From: Oceanobacillus manasiensis
GTDB taxonomy: Bacteria; Bacillota; Bacilli; Bacillales; Amphibacillaceae
Length of the DNA: 64,000 bases
Direction: 5' to 3'
Assembly: GCF_000724085.1 (NCBI RefSeq)
Contig: NZ_CCDL010000001.1
Location: 558,001 to 622,000 of the forward strand
The notes under the pieces were generated by a model. That model saw only the letters and a list, made by a program, of their open reading frames with translations. It made no database searches and was not told where the DNA came from. Made by a program: the position numbers and the translations under genes. Positions 25,492 through 34,105 of the stretch are shown piece after piece; positions within the stretch are counted from its first letter, which is position 1; each line of letters starts with the position of its first letter.

Positions 25492-26166
25492 CTATCCATT
25501 CCGATTAGCTCGCATTAGCATAATACGGTATGCAACATACATAAAATAGATGGCCGTTAAGTAAAGGGCAACGATTGATCTTCTATCAAATAGTAATAGA
25601 ACGATCCCTATTAGGATGGTAGCCATCGTTTTGTGGTTTGGTAAGGTTATATTTTTTAAACTAGGTATACGGATCGTACTTACCATCGCGTAACTGAGTA
25701 ATGCAATGATGAGGAGATTCGCCATTGGTGGTAAGTGTGTATGGAATAAAGTGGTAATGGCCAATATTCCGCCAGCTGCAGTAATAGGTACGCCTGTGAA
25801 AAAGGAAGTCTCTTCAGATTGAGCTGAGTTGAATCGCGCTAATCGGTACCCACCACATAAAACAAACAGTCCAGCCAATGAAATATCGAGCCATCCGCCA
25901 CCGATAGAATTTGTATAAGAAAAAAGAAGTGCAGGAGCGATGCCAAACGTGACGATATCTGCAAGTGAATCTAGTTGTGTTCCTAAATCACTTTTAACGT
26001 TCAATAGACGTGCTAATCTACCATCCAGTGCATCTAGAATTATCCCTATTATGATGAGCCATGTTGCGCCCTTATAAGAGTTACTGACAGTAAACCCTAT
26101 TGATAAAAAACCACAGTACATGTTCCCGAGTGTTACACTATTCGGGATATGCTTTTTAACATTCAT
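25492..26166 (-). CDS. pssA: CDP-diacylglycerol--serine O-phosphatidyltransferase PssA
   Basis: This integral membrane enzyme makes phosphatidylserine from CDP-diacylglycerol and serine, the first step to phosphatidylethanolamine. The CDP-alcohol phosphotransferase signature DGRLAR-x8-G-x3-D-x3-D reads directly as DGRLARLLNVKSDLGTQLD followed by SLAD near residue 50. Six to eight membrane helices span the 224 residues. ATG 26166 follows AAAGGTGG; an in-frame GTG at 26178 overlaps that site. The psd gene for the next step is divergent, with 81 bases between the starts. Confidence 0.93.
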   Translation of the reverse strand: MNVKKHIPNSVTLGNMYCGFLSIGFTVSNSYKGATWLIIIGIILDALDGRLARLLNVKSDLGTQLDSLADIVTFGIAPALLFSYTNSIGGGWLDISLAGLFVLCGGYRLARFNSAQSEETSFFTGVPITAAGGILAITTLFHTHLPPMANLLIIALLSYAMVSTIRIPSLKNITLPNHKTMATILIGIVLLLFDRRSIVALYLTAIYFMYVAYRIMLMRANRNG

Positions 26167-26247
26167 TGTGGTAACCACCTTTTACAAAATGAAGATTTTA
26201 TAATACAGTTTCATATAAATTTATTGTTTACTAGGAGTTGCGTTGTT

Positions 26248-27018
26248 GTGTTAAAACATATATTAAAATTATTTGTAGAATTAACTGGAAATCGATTTGT
26301 TTCTAGTATATTGGCTAACTTTACAGCATCGAAATATAGCAAGTTCCTTGTCCCTGTTTTTGCTTCCGTATACAAGCTGAAACAGGAGGAAATGCGGGAG
26401 CCATTGCCCACCTATGGTTCACTTAAAGCCTTATTCACACGACAATTGAAGGAAGAAGTTCGCCCTGTTGATCTGACTAAGGCAACTGCCGTTAGTCCAG
26501 TAGATGGTGTCGTGAATGATTATGGTTCCATTCAAAATGGCACTGCCATTTCTGTAAAAGGAAAGACATTATCCATCGACGAATTGCTAGGTAGCAAGGA
26601 TAAAGCTACCCCTTATCACGGTGGAAGCTATATTGTTCTCTACCTGTCCCCACAACACTATCACCGAATTCATAGTCCAGTAGATGGAAAGATTATGAAT
26701 AGTTATTCGCTAGGTGGAAAGTCATACCCAGTCAATAAACTTGGGCTGAAATATGGGAACCGCCCACTCTCAACGAATTACCGGCGAATTTCAGAAGTAA
26801 ATACCGAATTTGGTTATTGTGCTGTTGTAAAAGTAGGCGCATTAAATGTTAATAGCATCCACTTGACTTATAAAGATACTAATATGGTAAAAGGACAAGA
26901 AATGGCATACTTTTCTTTTGGTTCCACTGTCATCCTTCTATTCGAGTCACCTTTAGATACAGAACTTGCTATCGGCCACGAAATAAAAGTTGGAGAAAGA
27001 ATTGGCTTAATGGCCTAG
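26248..27018 (+). CDS. psd: Phosphatidylserine decarboxylase Psd
   Basis: This pyruvoyl enzyme converts phosphatidylserine to phosphatidylethanolamine. It is 256 residues as a proenzyme. The self-cleavage site FGST (YFSFGSTVILLFE) near residue 230 provides the serine that becomes the pyruvoyl group. SPVDGVVNDYG, LSPQHYHRIHSPVDG and SYPVNKLGLKYG match B. subtilis Psd. The start is GTG 26248 with AGGAG about 10 bases upstream; the longer upstream frame has no homology. It is divergent from pssA and its last 12 bases overlap the convergent dedA gene. Confidence 0.93.
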   Translation: MLKHILKLFVELTGNRFVSSILANFTASKYSKFLVPVFASVYKLKQEEMREPLPTYGSLKALFTRQLKEEVRPVDLTKATAVSPVDGVVNDYGSIQNGTAISVKGKTLSIDELLGSKDKATPYHGGSYIVLYLSPQHYHRIHSPVDGKIMNSYSLGGKSYPVNKLGLKYGNRPLSTNYRRISEVNTEFGYCAVVKVGALNVNSIHLTYKDTNMVKGQEMAYFSFGSTVILLFESPLDTELAIGHEIKVGERIGLMA

Positions 27019-27612
27019 TTTCTTTCTTCGGCGACGAATATACAGAAAAACGAACAATGCGACGCCAACGAGTATCAAGGCAACAATCCCCACATTGTGG
27101 AAATAACCTTCCACTTCGGAGACGATAGTCCAGTTATTTCCAAGGGTGAAACCGAGAAGAATGAAAGTATGAACCCATATAAGAGAGCCTAAATAAGCAA
27201 AGAAAGCAAATTTACCAAACTTGAAATTTGAAATACCAGCCATATATGCTGTGACATGACGAATCCCTGGTAGGAAATAGCCAAAAGTAAGAAGCCAGCC
27301 ACCATACCTGGAAAAATAAGAAGCTGTTATCTGAATTCTTTTTTCTGTTATATGAAATTTAGGTCCGTACTTTTTTAGAAAAGGCACTCCAAGTTTAATC
27401 CCTAACAAATAACTAATTGTTATCCCCATGAGAGAGCCTAATAGGGCCGCAAATAAAGAACCGCTCCATGTCATCCTACTAATAAAGATATTATATCCTA
27501 CAAATGTAAGTAACAATTCGTCAGGGATCGGCAAGCCAACAATTCCCAGGACTAAAGCGATAAAAATACCATAATACCCATATGTTTCTATTAAACTTCC
27601 TAATACTTCCAT
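27007..27612 (-). CDS. DedA-family membrane protein, YbfM-like
   Basis: The 201-residue DedA/SNARE-associated protein has the hallmarks GIVGLPIPDELLLTFVGY near 20-38 and FGYFLPGIRHVTAYMAGIS near 110-130. Re-entrant loops and about five helices follow, with a basic tail RRRRKKLGH. DedA proteins include undecaprenyl-phosphate and phosphatidylethanolamine-linked flippases. In B. subtilis ybfM sits between pssA and psd, so association with these genes is conserved although orientation here differs. ATG 27612 follows AAGGGGAAA. Confidence 0.85.
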   Translation of the reverse strand: MEVLGSLIETYGYYGIFIALVLGIVGLPIPDELLLTFVGYNIFISRMTWSGSLFAALLGSLMGITISYLLGIKLGVPFLKKYGPKFHITEKRIQITASYFSRYGGWLLTFGYFLPGIRHVTAYMAGISNFKFGKFAFFAYLGSLIWVHTFILLGFTLGNNWTIVSEVEGYFHNVGIVALILVGVALFVFLYIRRRRKKLGH

Positions 27613-27988
27613 CCTGTGTTTCCCCTTATTGTTAGTGAAGCCATGTATGCGCAATAATGTTTGTACTGGTGCCATGCCTTGTCATTAAAATGTTGCACCA
27701 ATCTTCTAAGTATATCTATCAAATATGAACACCACAAGTGCTTATTAGAAATAATTTATCTCTTAAATTAGGAGGCCCTAAATTCTAAGGTGGTATATTC
27801 TTTATATCGGTATAAAGGTTTGTTTTTAAAGAAGGTGTACAAAGGGTTGGTTAGTGAAAAACTTAGCCAACTCTAAAATGAAGGTGATTAAAAATTAACT
27901 CTCTAAATCCAAAAAAACCCCTATCCATTTGGTAGAGGTTTTTGGCGTTTGGAAGACATGAATAGTCTCAAAATTTTGTTTATATCAA
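27613..27988. other. Gene-free stretch upstream of dedA
   Basis: The stretch is AT-rich. Apart from the terminator at 27913-27943 and a short GTTGG/CCAAC inverted repeat at 27846-27871, I see nothing. The dedA promoter must lie on the minus strand here. Confidence 0.4.
27913..27943 (-). terminator. Terminator after the FMN reductase gene
   Basis: AAAACC and CTA (27914-27923) pair with TAG and GGTTTT (27933-27942) around CCATTTGG. On the minus strand a T7 run follows, 45 bases past the reductase stop. Confidence 0.65.
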
Positions 27989-28582
27989 TTAACGAATTGT
28001 TTTTAATGCAGTTGACCAAGGAAGGAGCTGATCAAGCATTTGGTTAACAGAATCTGCTTGAACAGCAGCTGGTTTGAAGTCTGCTCCGTTTTCAAAGTCT
28101 GTGAATAAAGAAAGAGCTGGGTGAACGCGAACATCTGCTACTAACAATTCACCAAGAATACCACGTAAGTGCTCCGTTGCACGTGCTCCTCCAACAGAAC
28201 CGTAGGATACGATACCTGCAGCTTTGTTGTTCCATTCTGCACGTAGGTAATCTAATGCGTTTTTAAGTGATGCAGTAATAGAATGGTTGTATTCTTGTAC
28301 GATGAAAACAAAGCCATCCTGTTTTGCAATTACTTCTGCCCATGCTGCTGCACCTGAAGCGTCTGCACCACTTTCACCTAATAATGGTAGTTTGTATTCT
28401 GCTAGATCAATAACCGTATAGTTAGCGTCCCCGCGCTGATCTGCCAATTCTTTTACCCAGTTTCCTACCTGTGGGCTTAAGCGTCCTTCACGTGTTGAAC
28501 CTAAAATAATACCAATGTTTAGTTTTTCCATTGTTGTTTCCTCCTCTTTTTCTCTTCCAAAAAATTTATTAAGTAAACTCAT
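27989..28582 (-). CDS. NADPH-dependent FMN reductase family protein
   Basis: This flavodoxin-fold reductase has about 197 residues. The FMN-binding loop GSTREGRLSPQVGNWV follows the first strand, and VQEYNHSITASLKNALDYL is the second flavin-contact region. SYGSVGGARATEHLR completes the family pattern. Two starts are plausible: ATG 28582 (MSLLNKFFGREKEEETT extension) after GGAGGAA, and ATG 28531 after GAGGAGGAAACAAC, the position where homologues usually begin. The charged extension is unusual. Members include azoreductases and chromate/quinone reductases; the substrate here is unknown. Confidence 0.82.
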   Translation of the reverse strand: MSLLNKFFGREKEEETTMEKLNIGIILGSTREGRLSPQVGNWVKELADQRGDANYTVIDLAEYKLPLLGESGADASGAAAWAEVIAKQDGFVFIVQEYNHSITASLKNALDYLRAEWNNKAAGIVSYGSVGGARATEHLRGILGELLVADVRVHPALSLFTDFENGADFKPAAVQADSVNQMLDQLLPWSTALKTIR

Positions 28583-28824
28583 TTCTTCCTCCATCTTAAA
28601 GCACTTATCTTGGGTTCTATTTGGTAACCCTAAGGGTAAATTTGCTTTAGTTAATTCATTTATTTTAAATTAAATTATCTTTAATTCAGTATAATAATAG
28701 CACTTACTTTTAGTAACGTCAACCTTTTAGTTTTTATTTTACAAAGCATTGGGCTGAGCGGGAGTCAGACAAAGTCGCACGAGAACTACTACATCATTTC
28801 CTAGGAGCGGCAAAATAATAAACA

Positions 28825-28857
28825 ATAAACCGTCTACCCAGAGGATAAACGGTTTAT
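28825..28857 (-). terminator. Terminator after the Atg22-like MFS gene
   Basis: ATAAACCGT at 28825-28833 pairs with ACGGTTTAT at 28849-28857, T-rich on the minus-strand exit. It lies 9 bases past the stop of the MFS gene at 28867. Confidence 0.7.
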
Positions 28858-28866
28858 ATTAATTAC

Positions 28867-30156
28867 CTAAGAAATATTTACTTTAGGAGTCTGTTGTCCT
28901 TCAATCTTCTTATCAGAAGGGACAAAGTTTAAGACGATCATGCCTATAATAAATAGGACAATAAGACTTAATATACCTGCATTTGACCTTCCAGTTATTT
29001 GTGCTGTTACCCCCATTAAAACAGGTCCTGTAACAGATGCAAACTTGCCAAAAATATTATAAAAACCGAAAAATTCATTGGCATTATCCTTGGGAACGAG
29101 CTTTGCAAAATAAGATCGGCTTAAGGCTTGAATTCCACCTTGTGATGTAGCAACAAGCATGGCGAGAACCCAGAAATCAAAAGCTGTCTCAAGAAAATAC
29201 CCATAGATACATACAACTATATATACAAGGATTCCTATGTTTAACATAATTTTTGCGTTAAACCGATCTGCTAGTCTACCGTATAAGATAGCAAAAGGGG
29301 CTGCAACAATTTGAGTGACAAAAAGAACGATTAACAACACAGTGGCACTAACACCAACATCTGTCCCATATGCGGTAGACATGGAAATAATGGTGCCTAC
29401 ACCATCTATGTAGAAAAAGTAAGCAATGAGAAAAATAGTTAGATATTTATATTGTCTAATATTCTTAATCGTATTTTTTAGGCGGCGGAAGCTTGTACGA
29501 ATTGGCTTAGCATCACGTTTGATCCCATGAACTTGCTTTACATTTTTTAACATAGGTATGGAAAATACTGCCCACCATACAAATGCGATAAAGAAGGCAA
29601 TTTTACTTGCAGTCGTACTGGATATTGGAATAATTTCCTGCTGAGCCATTAAAATAATAGCAATACTGATTACAAATGGGATAGCACCACCAATATATCC
29701 GAGTCCGAACCCTCTGGCAGAAACTTTATTCATTCGTTTGTCTTCGGTGACATCTACTAAAAATGCGTCATAAAAGAGGTTTGACCCTGTTAGCCCAAGA
29801 GAAGCTACTGTGAAAACAATGAGTAATATTAGCCATTCGCCTTCTGGAACAAAAATTAGCGAGAAGGTGGAAGCTAGTCCAACCACTAAAAAACCGGTGA
29901 AAAACTTTTTCTTATACCCTTCATAATCCGCAATGGTCCCTAATATTGGTCCAATCATAGCTAATATAAACGTAAAGATGGCAATGGTGTACCCTAGATA
30001 GGCAGTAGAGTCTGCTGCTGCAACCCCTGCTGCAGTAGCTTGTGCCTTATAAAAAATTGGGAAAATAGCGGCAGTAATAATAATGGAATAAGCATTACTA
30101 GCCCAATCATAGAACATCCAACTCGTTTCTTGCTTCGTATACTTTTTTATTTTCAT
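28867..30156 (-). CDS. MFS transporter, Atg22-like (YxiO-type)
   Basis: The 429-residue, 12-helix protein begins with the family mark ETSWMFYDWASNAYSIIITA and carries LGTIADYEGYKKKFF and SARGFGLGYIGGAIPF. GGIQALSRSYFAKLVPKDNANEFFGFYN (read in pieces) lies in the second half. These features define the UMF1/Atg22-like branch represented by B. subtilis YxiO. In yeast, Atg22 exports amino acids from the vacuole; the bacterial substrate is unknown. ATG 30156 follows GGAAGGGGGG about 9 bases upstream. It stands alone on its strand. Confidence 0.82.
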   Translation of the reverse strand: MKIKKYTKQETSWMFYDWASNAYSIIITAAIFPIFYKAQATAAGVAAADSTAYLGYTIAIFTFILAMIGPILGTIADYEGYKKKFFTGFLVVGLASTFSLIFVPEGEWLILLIVFTVASLGLTGSNLFYDAFLVDVTEDKRMNKVSARGFGLGYIGGAIPFVISIAIILMAQQEIIPISSTTASKIAFFIAFVWWAVFSIPMLKNVKQVHGIKRDAKPIRTSFRRLKNTIKNIRQYKYLTIFLIAYFFYIDGVGTIISMSTAYGTDVGVSATVLLIVLFVTQIVAAPFAILYGRLADRFNAKIMLNIGILVYIVVCIYGYFLETAFDFWVLAMLVATSQGGIQALSRSYFAKLVPKDNANEFFGFYNIFGKFASVTGPVLMGVTAQITGRSNAGILSLIVLFIIGMIVLNFVPSDKKIEGQQTPKVNIS

Positions 30157-30296
30157 TAAGTTGTCCCCCCTTCCTTTCATTTTACTAAATTTTTCAAATA
30201 AAAGAAGCCGGCGGATAAAAAATTACAGAAATTTTATATTTATTAAAGAACTGTAGTACATGATAACTGAAATAGTTTCACATAATAAGGGTTGCA

Positions 30297-30362
30297 TTTA
30301 CCTAGTACTGAGCACGTAATAACCCTTTCAGAAAAAAGTTAGGTATAATTACTTAGGTAAAT
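30297..30362 (+). promoter_or_regulatory. Repeated TTACCTA/TTAGGTA boxes around the adh promoter
   Basis: ATTTACCTAGT at 30297-30307 is nearly the inverse of ACTTAGGTAAAT at 30351-30362. A third copy, TTAGGTA, starts near 30339 and runs into the TATAAT -10 box (30344-30349). The arrangement looks like operators of a repressor, but no known consensus was recognised and no regulator gene is adjacent. Confidence 0.45.
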
Positions 30363-30384
30363 ATTGTTAGGAGGGAAAATAAGA

Positions 30385-31473
30385 ATGAAAATTAAGGGTG
30401 CCGTGGTACACGGAAATGGACAAGAATTCCAAATAGAGGAATTGGAACTTTCCGAACCGAAGGAAAATGAAGTCTTAGTAAAAGTTGTTGCAGCAGGGGT
30501 TTGTCATACAGATGCTGTTGCACGTGACCAAATGATCCCAGTACCACTTCCTGCTGTACTTGGGCATGAAGGTTCGGGGATTATTGAAAAAGTTGGAGCA
30601 GGTGTTAAAACGGTTGAGCCTGGTGATCATGTTGTATTATCTTTCTCATCCTGTGGAAACTGCGAAAACTGCTTAACAGGACACCCAGCCGCATGTATAC
30701 ATTTAACTGAATTTAACTTTGGCGGAAAAATGCCTGATGGTACAAATAGACTTTATCAAGGAGATCAAGAAGTTTCTACATTCTTTGGTCAGTCTACCTT
30801 TGGTACGTATGCTGTTTCTCATGAACGAAACGTTGTTAAAGTGGACAAAGATGTAGACCTTAACCTTCTTGGACCACTAGGATGTGGAATCCAAACAGGT
30901 GCTGGGACTGTGATTAATAAATTACAACCAGAGTTCGGTTCAACTATCGCGATATTCGGTTGCGGAGCTGTAGGACTAAGTGCCATAATGAGTGCGAAAT
31001 TAATTGGCTGCTCTAAAATTATTGCAGTAGATATTCATGATAGCAGATTAGAGTTAGCTAAGGAGTTAGGTGCAACACATGTTATCAATGGTTCTGAAGT
31101 GGATACTCTAGAAGAGATTAGAAAGATTACGGACGGAGGAACAAACTACGCTGTTGAAACAACAGGCGTTTCACCAGTTGTTGTACAATCTGTACAAGCC
31201 CTGCGCAGCTTAGGAACAGTTGCTGTTGTCGGTGCCACTGGAGAAGTTACGTTGAACGTGCAATTAGATTTGTTAAATGAAGGAAGGTCTATTGTGTCAG
31301 TAGTAGAAGGAGATTCTATTCCTCAACTATTCATTCCTAAGCTAATTGAGTACTATAAAAATGGCCAATTCCCGTTTGATAAATTAGTGAAATTTTATGA
31401 GCTTGAAGAAATTAATCAGGCGTTTGAGGATTCTGGAAAAGGTACGACAATTAAACCAATATTGAAAATCTAA
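30385..31473 (+). CDS. Zinc-dependent alcohol dehydrogenase (medium-chain, aryl/terpene-alcohol type)
   Basis: The 362-residue medium-chain dehydrogenase has catalytic-zinc ligands in GVCHTDAVARD and GHEGSG, and the four structural-zinc cysteines in CGNCENCLTGHPAAC. The Rossmann motif is IFGCGAVGLSA, and an Asp at the end of the next strand (IAVDIHDSRLELA) favours NAD over NADP. The LGCGIQTGAGTVIN block places it near benzyl/aryl-alcohol dehydrogenases. It probably acts on aldehydes or alcohols; the substrate is not set. ATG 30385 follows TAGGAGGG. It is monocistronic between a box-rich promoter and a terminator. Confidence 0.88.
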   Translation: MKIKGAVVHGNGQEFQIEELELSEPKENEVLVKVVAAGVCHTDAVARDQMIPVPLPAVLGHEGSGIIEKVGAGVKTVEPGDHVVLSFSSCGNCENCLTGHPAACIHLTEFNFGGKMPDGTNRLYQGDQEVSTFFGQSTFGTYAVSHERNVVKVDKDVDLNLLGPLGCGIQTGAGTVINKLQPEFGSTIAIFGCGAVGLSAIMSAKLIGCSKIIAVDIHDSRLELAKELGATHVINGSEVDTLEEIRKITDGGTNYAVETTGVSPVVVQSVQALRSLGTVAVVGATGEVTLNVQLDLLNEGRSIVSVVEGDSIPQLFIPKLIEYYKNGQFPFDKLVKFYELEEINQAFEDSGKGTTIKPILKI

Positions 31474-31498
31474 TATAATTTATAGGAATTTCTATGCG

Positions 31499-31528
31499 AG
31501 GCGGTTATACTCATAACCGTCTTTTTTC
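31499..31528 (+). terminator. Terminator after the alcohol dehydrogenase gene
   Basis: AGGCGGTTAT at 31499-31508 pairs with ATAACCGTCT at 31513-31522, followed by a T6 run. Confidence 0.85.
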
Positions 31529-31582
31529 TTGTGGTTTTTGTTAGAATAAAGAAAAAAGTATTATATTAGGGAGCAGGATGGC

Positions 31583-32332
31583 ATGAAAAACATTTACGCA
31601 TTTGAAAAGATAGAAGACTACCAAAAACACCAACCTATTATTGAACGGTTCAGTGAAAAGTTAAAAGATTACCAGCAGCTTCTAGAAAAAGACTATGCGC
31701 TAAAAAGCTTACCTGAAGGGATTGTATGGACATCAAAAGAGTTGGCTACAACGTCTTTTTCCAATGTACCAATTCCAGCTTTCACAAATAAAGATCTTAT
31801 TTATTTTTCTCCTGATTTACAGAGTTGGAGGAGTCTTTTTATTAAGCAACTAGAGGGACGGGAAAACCCCAATATAAAAAACTTTTATGAAAACCTTTCG
31901 GAAGAGCATATATTTACAATAGTGGGTCACGAACTAACACACCACTCTGATTTGTTTCTCGATGAGTTTGATGAGCAAAGAGAAGATGGGATATGGTTCG
32001 AAGAGGGAATGTGTGAGTATTTACCTAGAAAGCTGCTACTAGATGAAAAAGTGTTTACCAACATTACGAATATTGAACAAGAGTTGGTAAACATGTTTAA
32101 AGATAAATATGGAAATCGTTCCTTAGAGGAGTTTGGAAGTGCTAGTTATCAAGGGAGTTTAAGCAGTATTATGTTTGATTATTGGCGTAGCTTTCTTGCT
32201 ATTAAATATATCGTAGAGGAAAAGGCGAACCATGATATCCAGCAGGTTTTCCGTGAATACCATAGGTGGCATGAAGAAGGAAGAAAGGTTACCTTAGTAG
32301 AACACTTTGAAATCCAAAACTTATTTGCCTAG
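31583..32332 (+). CDS. Putative zinc metallopeptidase-like protein (HExxH)
   Basis: The soluble 249-residue protein contains HELTH at residues 116-120, the zincin motif. A Glu pair follows 20 residues later in WFEEGMCEY, the spacing used for the third zinc ligand in gluzincins. The N-terminal third is helical and charged. No signal peptide is visible, so action in the cytoplasm is expected. I do not recognise a named family. The ribosome site is GGGAGCAGG. It shares no operon with neighbours. Confidence 0.6.
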   Translation: MKNIYAFEKIEDYQKHQPIIERFSEKLKDYQQLLEKDYALKSLPEGIVWTSKELATTSFSNVPIPAFTNKDLIYFSPDLQSWRSLFIKQLEGRENPNIKNFYENLSEEHIFTIVGHELTHHSDLFLDEFDEQREDGIWFEEGMCEYLPRKLLLDEKVFTNITNIEQELVNMFKDKYGNRSLEEFGSASYQGSLSSIMFDYWRSFLAIKYIVEEKANHDIQQVFREYHRWHEEGRKVTLVEHFEIQNLFA

Positions 32333-32416
32333 CAGCACTAGTAAAGATATGATTATGCTACTATATACATAAAGGTTTCACTACAAAAAAGGGCGTATAA
32401 ACAAGGGGGAACTCAC

Positions 32417-33397
32417 TTGAAGTTAGATAAAGTTCGTTGGGGAATGATTGGTTGTGGTAACGTAACGGAAGTAAAAAGTGGACCAGCCTTTCAAAAAGTT
32501 GAGGATTCCGAGTTAGTAGCAGTGATGCGACGGACTGGTGAATTAGCGAAAGACTACGCAAGACGTCACAATGTGCCAAAATGGTATGATGACGCGGATG
32601 CGCTTATTCAGGATCCAGAGGTAGATGCTGTCTATATTGCAACACCACCTGGATCTCACAAAGAATATACCTTGAAAGTTGCAGCAGCAGGGAAGCCGGT
32701 TTATGTGGAAAAGCCGATGGCAGTTAATTTTGCGGAATGCCATGAAATGATAGCGGCATGCAAAGCAGCCGGAGTGCCGTTATATGTTGCCTATTACCGT
32801 AGAGCGCAGCCCCGATTTTTAAAGATAAAAGAATTGCTAGAACAAAATGCAGTTGGAGATGTCCGTTTCGTCTCTACTATGCAGTATAAAAGAGCATCAG
32901 ATGAGGTGAAAAAAGGGGAAAGCCTACCATGGAGGTTGCAGCCGGCATTGTCTGGAGGTGGACTGTTCTTCGATGTAGCTAGTCACACACTAGATATCTT
33001 AGATTTTTTACTTGGTCCGATTAAGGATGTACAAGGAATTGCGTCCAATCAGGCGGGTTATTACCAGGCTGAGGATATCGTGACAGGTACATATCAGTTT
33101 AATTCAGGTGTACATGGTGTGGGAAGTTGGTGTTTTGCTGCATTTGAGAATGTGGACATAAATGAAATCGTTGGCAGTGAAGGAAAAATCACTTTCTCCA
33201 CGTTTGGTGATGATCCAGTTGTATTAACAACTGCAAATGGAAAGCAGAAATGGGCGTTTGAACGACCGCAGCATGTTCATCAACCTCTTGTAACAATGGT
33301 GGTAGAAGAACTAACTGGAAAAGATAATAAATCCCCAAGTACAGGCGAGAATGGTGCAAGAGCTAACTGGGTTCTAGGAGAACTAAGTAAGAGATGA
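32417..33397 (+). CDS. Gfo/Idh/MocA family oxidoreductase
   Basis: This is a predicted NAD(P)-dependent oxidoreductase of 326 residues. The Rossmann start is WGMIGCGNVTEVKSGPAF, the catalytic-lysine motif is VEKPMA near residue 96, and GGGLFFDVASHTLDILDFL contains the conserved active-site histidine. The start is TTG with AAGGGGGAA upstream. The substrate is most likely a sugar or cyclitol but is unspecified. It differs from the YhhX-like member at 1069-2085 in every motif outside the fold, so the two are distant paralogues. It is probably a single-gene unit. Confidence 0.88.
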   Translation: MKLDKVRWGMIGCGNVTEVKSGPAFQKVEDSELVAVMRRTGELAKDYARRHNVPKWYDDADALIQDPEVDAVYIATPPGSHKEYTLKVAAAGKPVYVEKPMAVNFAECHEMIAACKAAGVPLYVAYYRRAQPRFLKIKELLEQNAVGDVRFVSTMQYKRASDEVKKGESLPWRLQPALSGGGLFFDVASHTLDILDFLLGPIKDVQGIASNQAGYYQAEDIVTGTYQFNSGVHGVGSWCFAAFENVDINEIVGSEGKITFSTFGDDPVVLTTANGKQKWAFERPQHVHQPLVTMVVEELTGKDNKSPSTGENGARANWVLGELSKR

Positions 33398-33406
33398 TGG
33401 GTGGTT

Positions 33407-33441
33407 CTCAGGCTGATGCCATGTATTAGCATTAGCCTGAG
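33407..33441. terminator. Hairpin between convergent genes
   Basis: CTCAGGCT and ATGC (33407-33419) pair with GCAT and AGCCTGAG (33429-33441), one mismatch. T tracts are weak, but it sits between two convergent stops and is symmetrical. Confidence 0.6.
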
Positions 33442-33457
33442 AGATTAATACCTATGC

Positions 33458-34105
33458 TTATGGAGCATTGTTACGATTACTCCATAAGACAACCGCTAAC
33501 CAAATGCAGCTAATTGCTACCAATGCTCCATGAGCCACTCGTAATGGCTGGTCAAAGAAAAACTGTGGCAAGTAAAGACACATTCCTAGTACGAATAGAA
33601 AGCCAGACATTTTTGGTAATTTACTAGATTTCCAAATGCCAATTGCTAAGAGGATCGATGCGATCAGTAGAAGCAATAGACCGATCACAAACATTACTAG
33701 ACCTGCCCCAGAACGAACGACGACGGCTTGACTCATAAGATCAGCAGATTGTTGCGTTAACGCTTCCTGCCCAATAGCATAGAGGCCGAATGTTTCCCCA
33801 CCATAATAGGGCAAGATAAGCCCTACTCCGATGGCACTCAGGACAAAACCCCAATAAGAAAACGTAGCTCCAGTTGATCCTTCCAATGCTCGATGAATGC
33901 CAAATAATCCTAAAGGTAACAACATAAAGGCAATCATGCCAAATATATGGGAAAGTACCCACTCTTGAGAAGCGAATGCTTCTGCTCCCTGCAACGATTT
34001 CTCGTCGGAAAAAGGGCGTAACGCTGGATAAGTAACAAATAAAATGGCAGCTATGAAGAATGATAAAGCACTAACGTGAGTTCTTGCTGCTGTTGTTAAA
34101 GCCAT
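33458..34105 (-). CDS. Six-helix membrane protein of unknown function
   Basis: The 215-residue protein has six hydrophobic segments, for example VSALSFFIAAILFVTYPAL, SHIFGMIAFMLLPLGLFGIH and GLVMFVIGLLLLLIASILLA. Ala/Gly content is higher than in neighbours. AAAGGAGGAAAAAAC precedes the ATG. It resembles the loosely defined DUF4386/DUF998-like proteins, but I cannot assign it with confidence. It is a single gene. Confidence 0.6.
   Translation of the reverse strand: MALTTAARTHVSALSFFIAAILFVTYPALRPFSDEKSLQGAEAFASQEWVLSHIFGMIAFMLLPLGLFGIHRALEGSTGATFSYWGFVLSAIGVGLILPYYGGETFGLYAIGQEALTQQSADLMSQAVVVRSGAGLVMFVIGLLLLLIASILLAIGIWKSSKLPKMSGFLFVLGMCLYLPQFFFDQPLRVAHGALVAISCIWLAVVLWSNRNNAP

Noticed and set aside
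28741-28823. Open stretch reading KHWAERESDKVARELLHHFL
   Set aside because: Looks somewhat like a protein tail, but has no start or ribosome site and I cannot assign it to a family.
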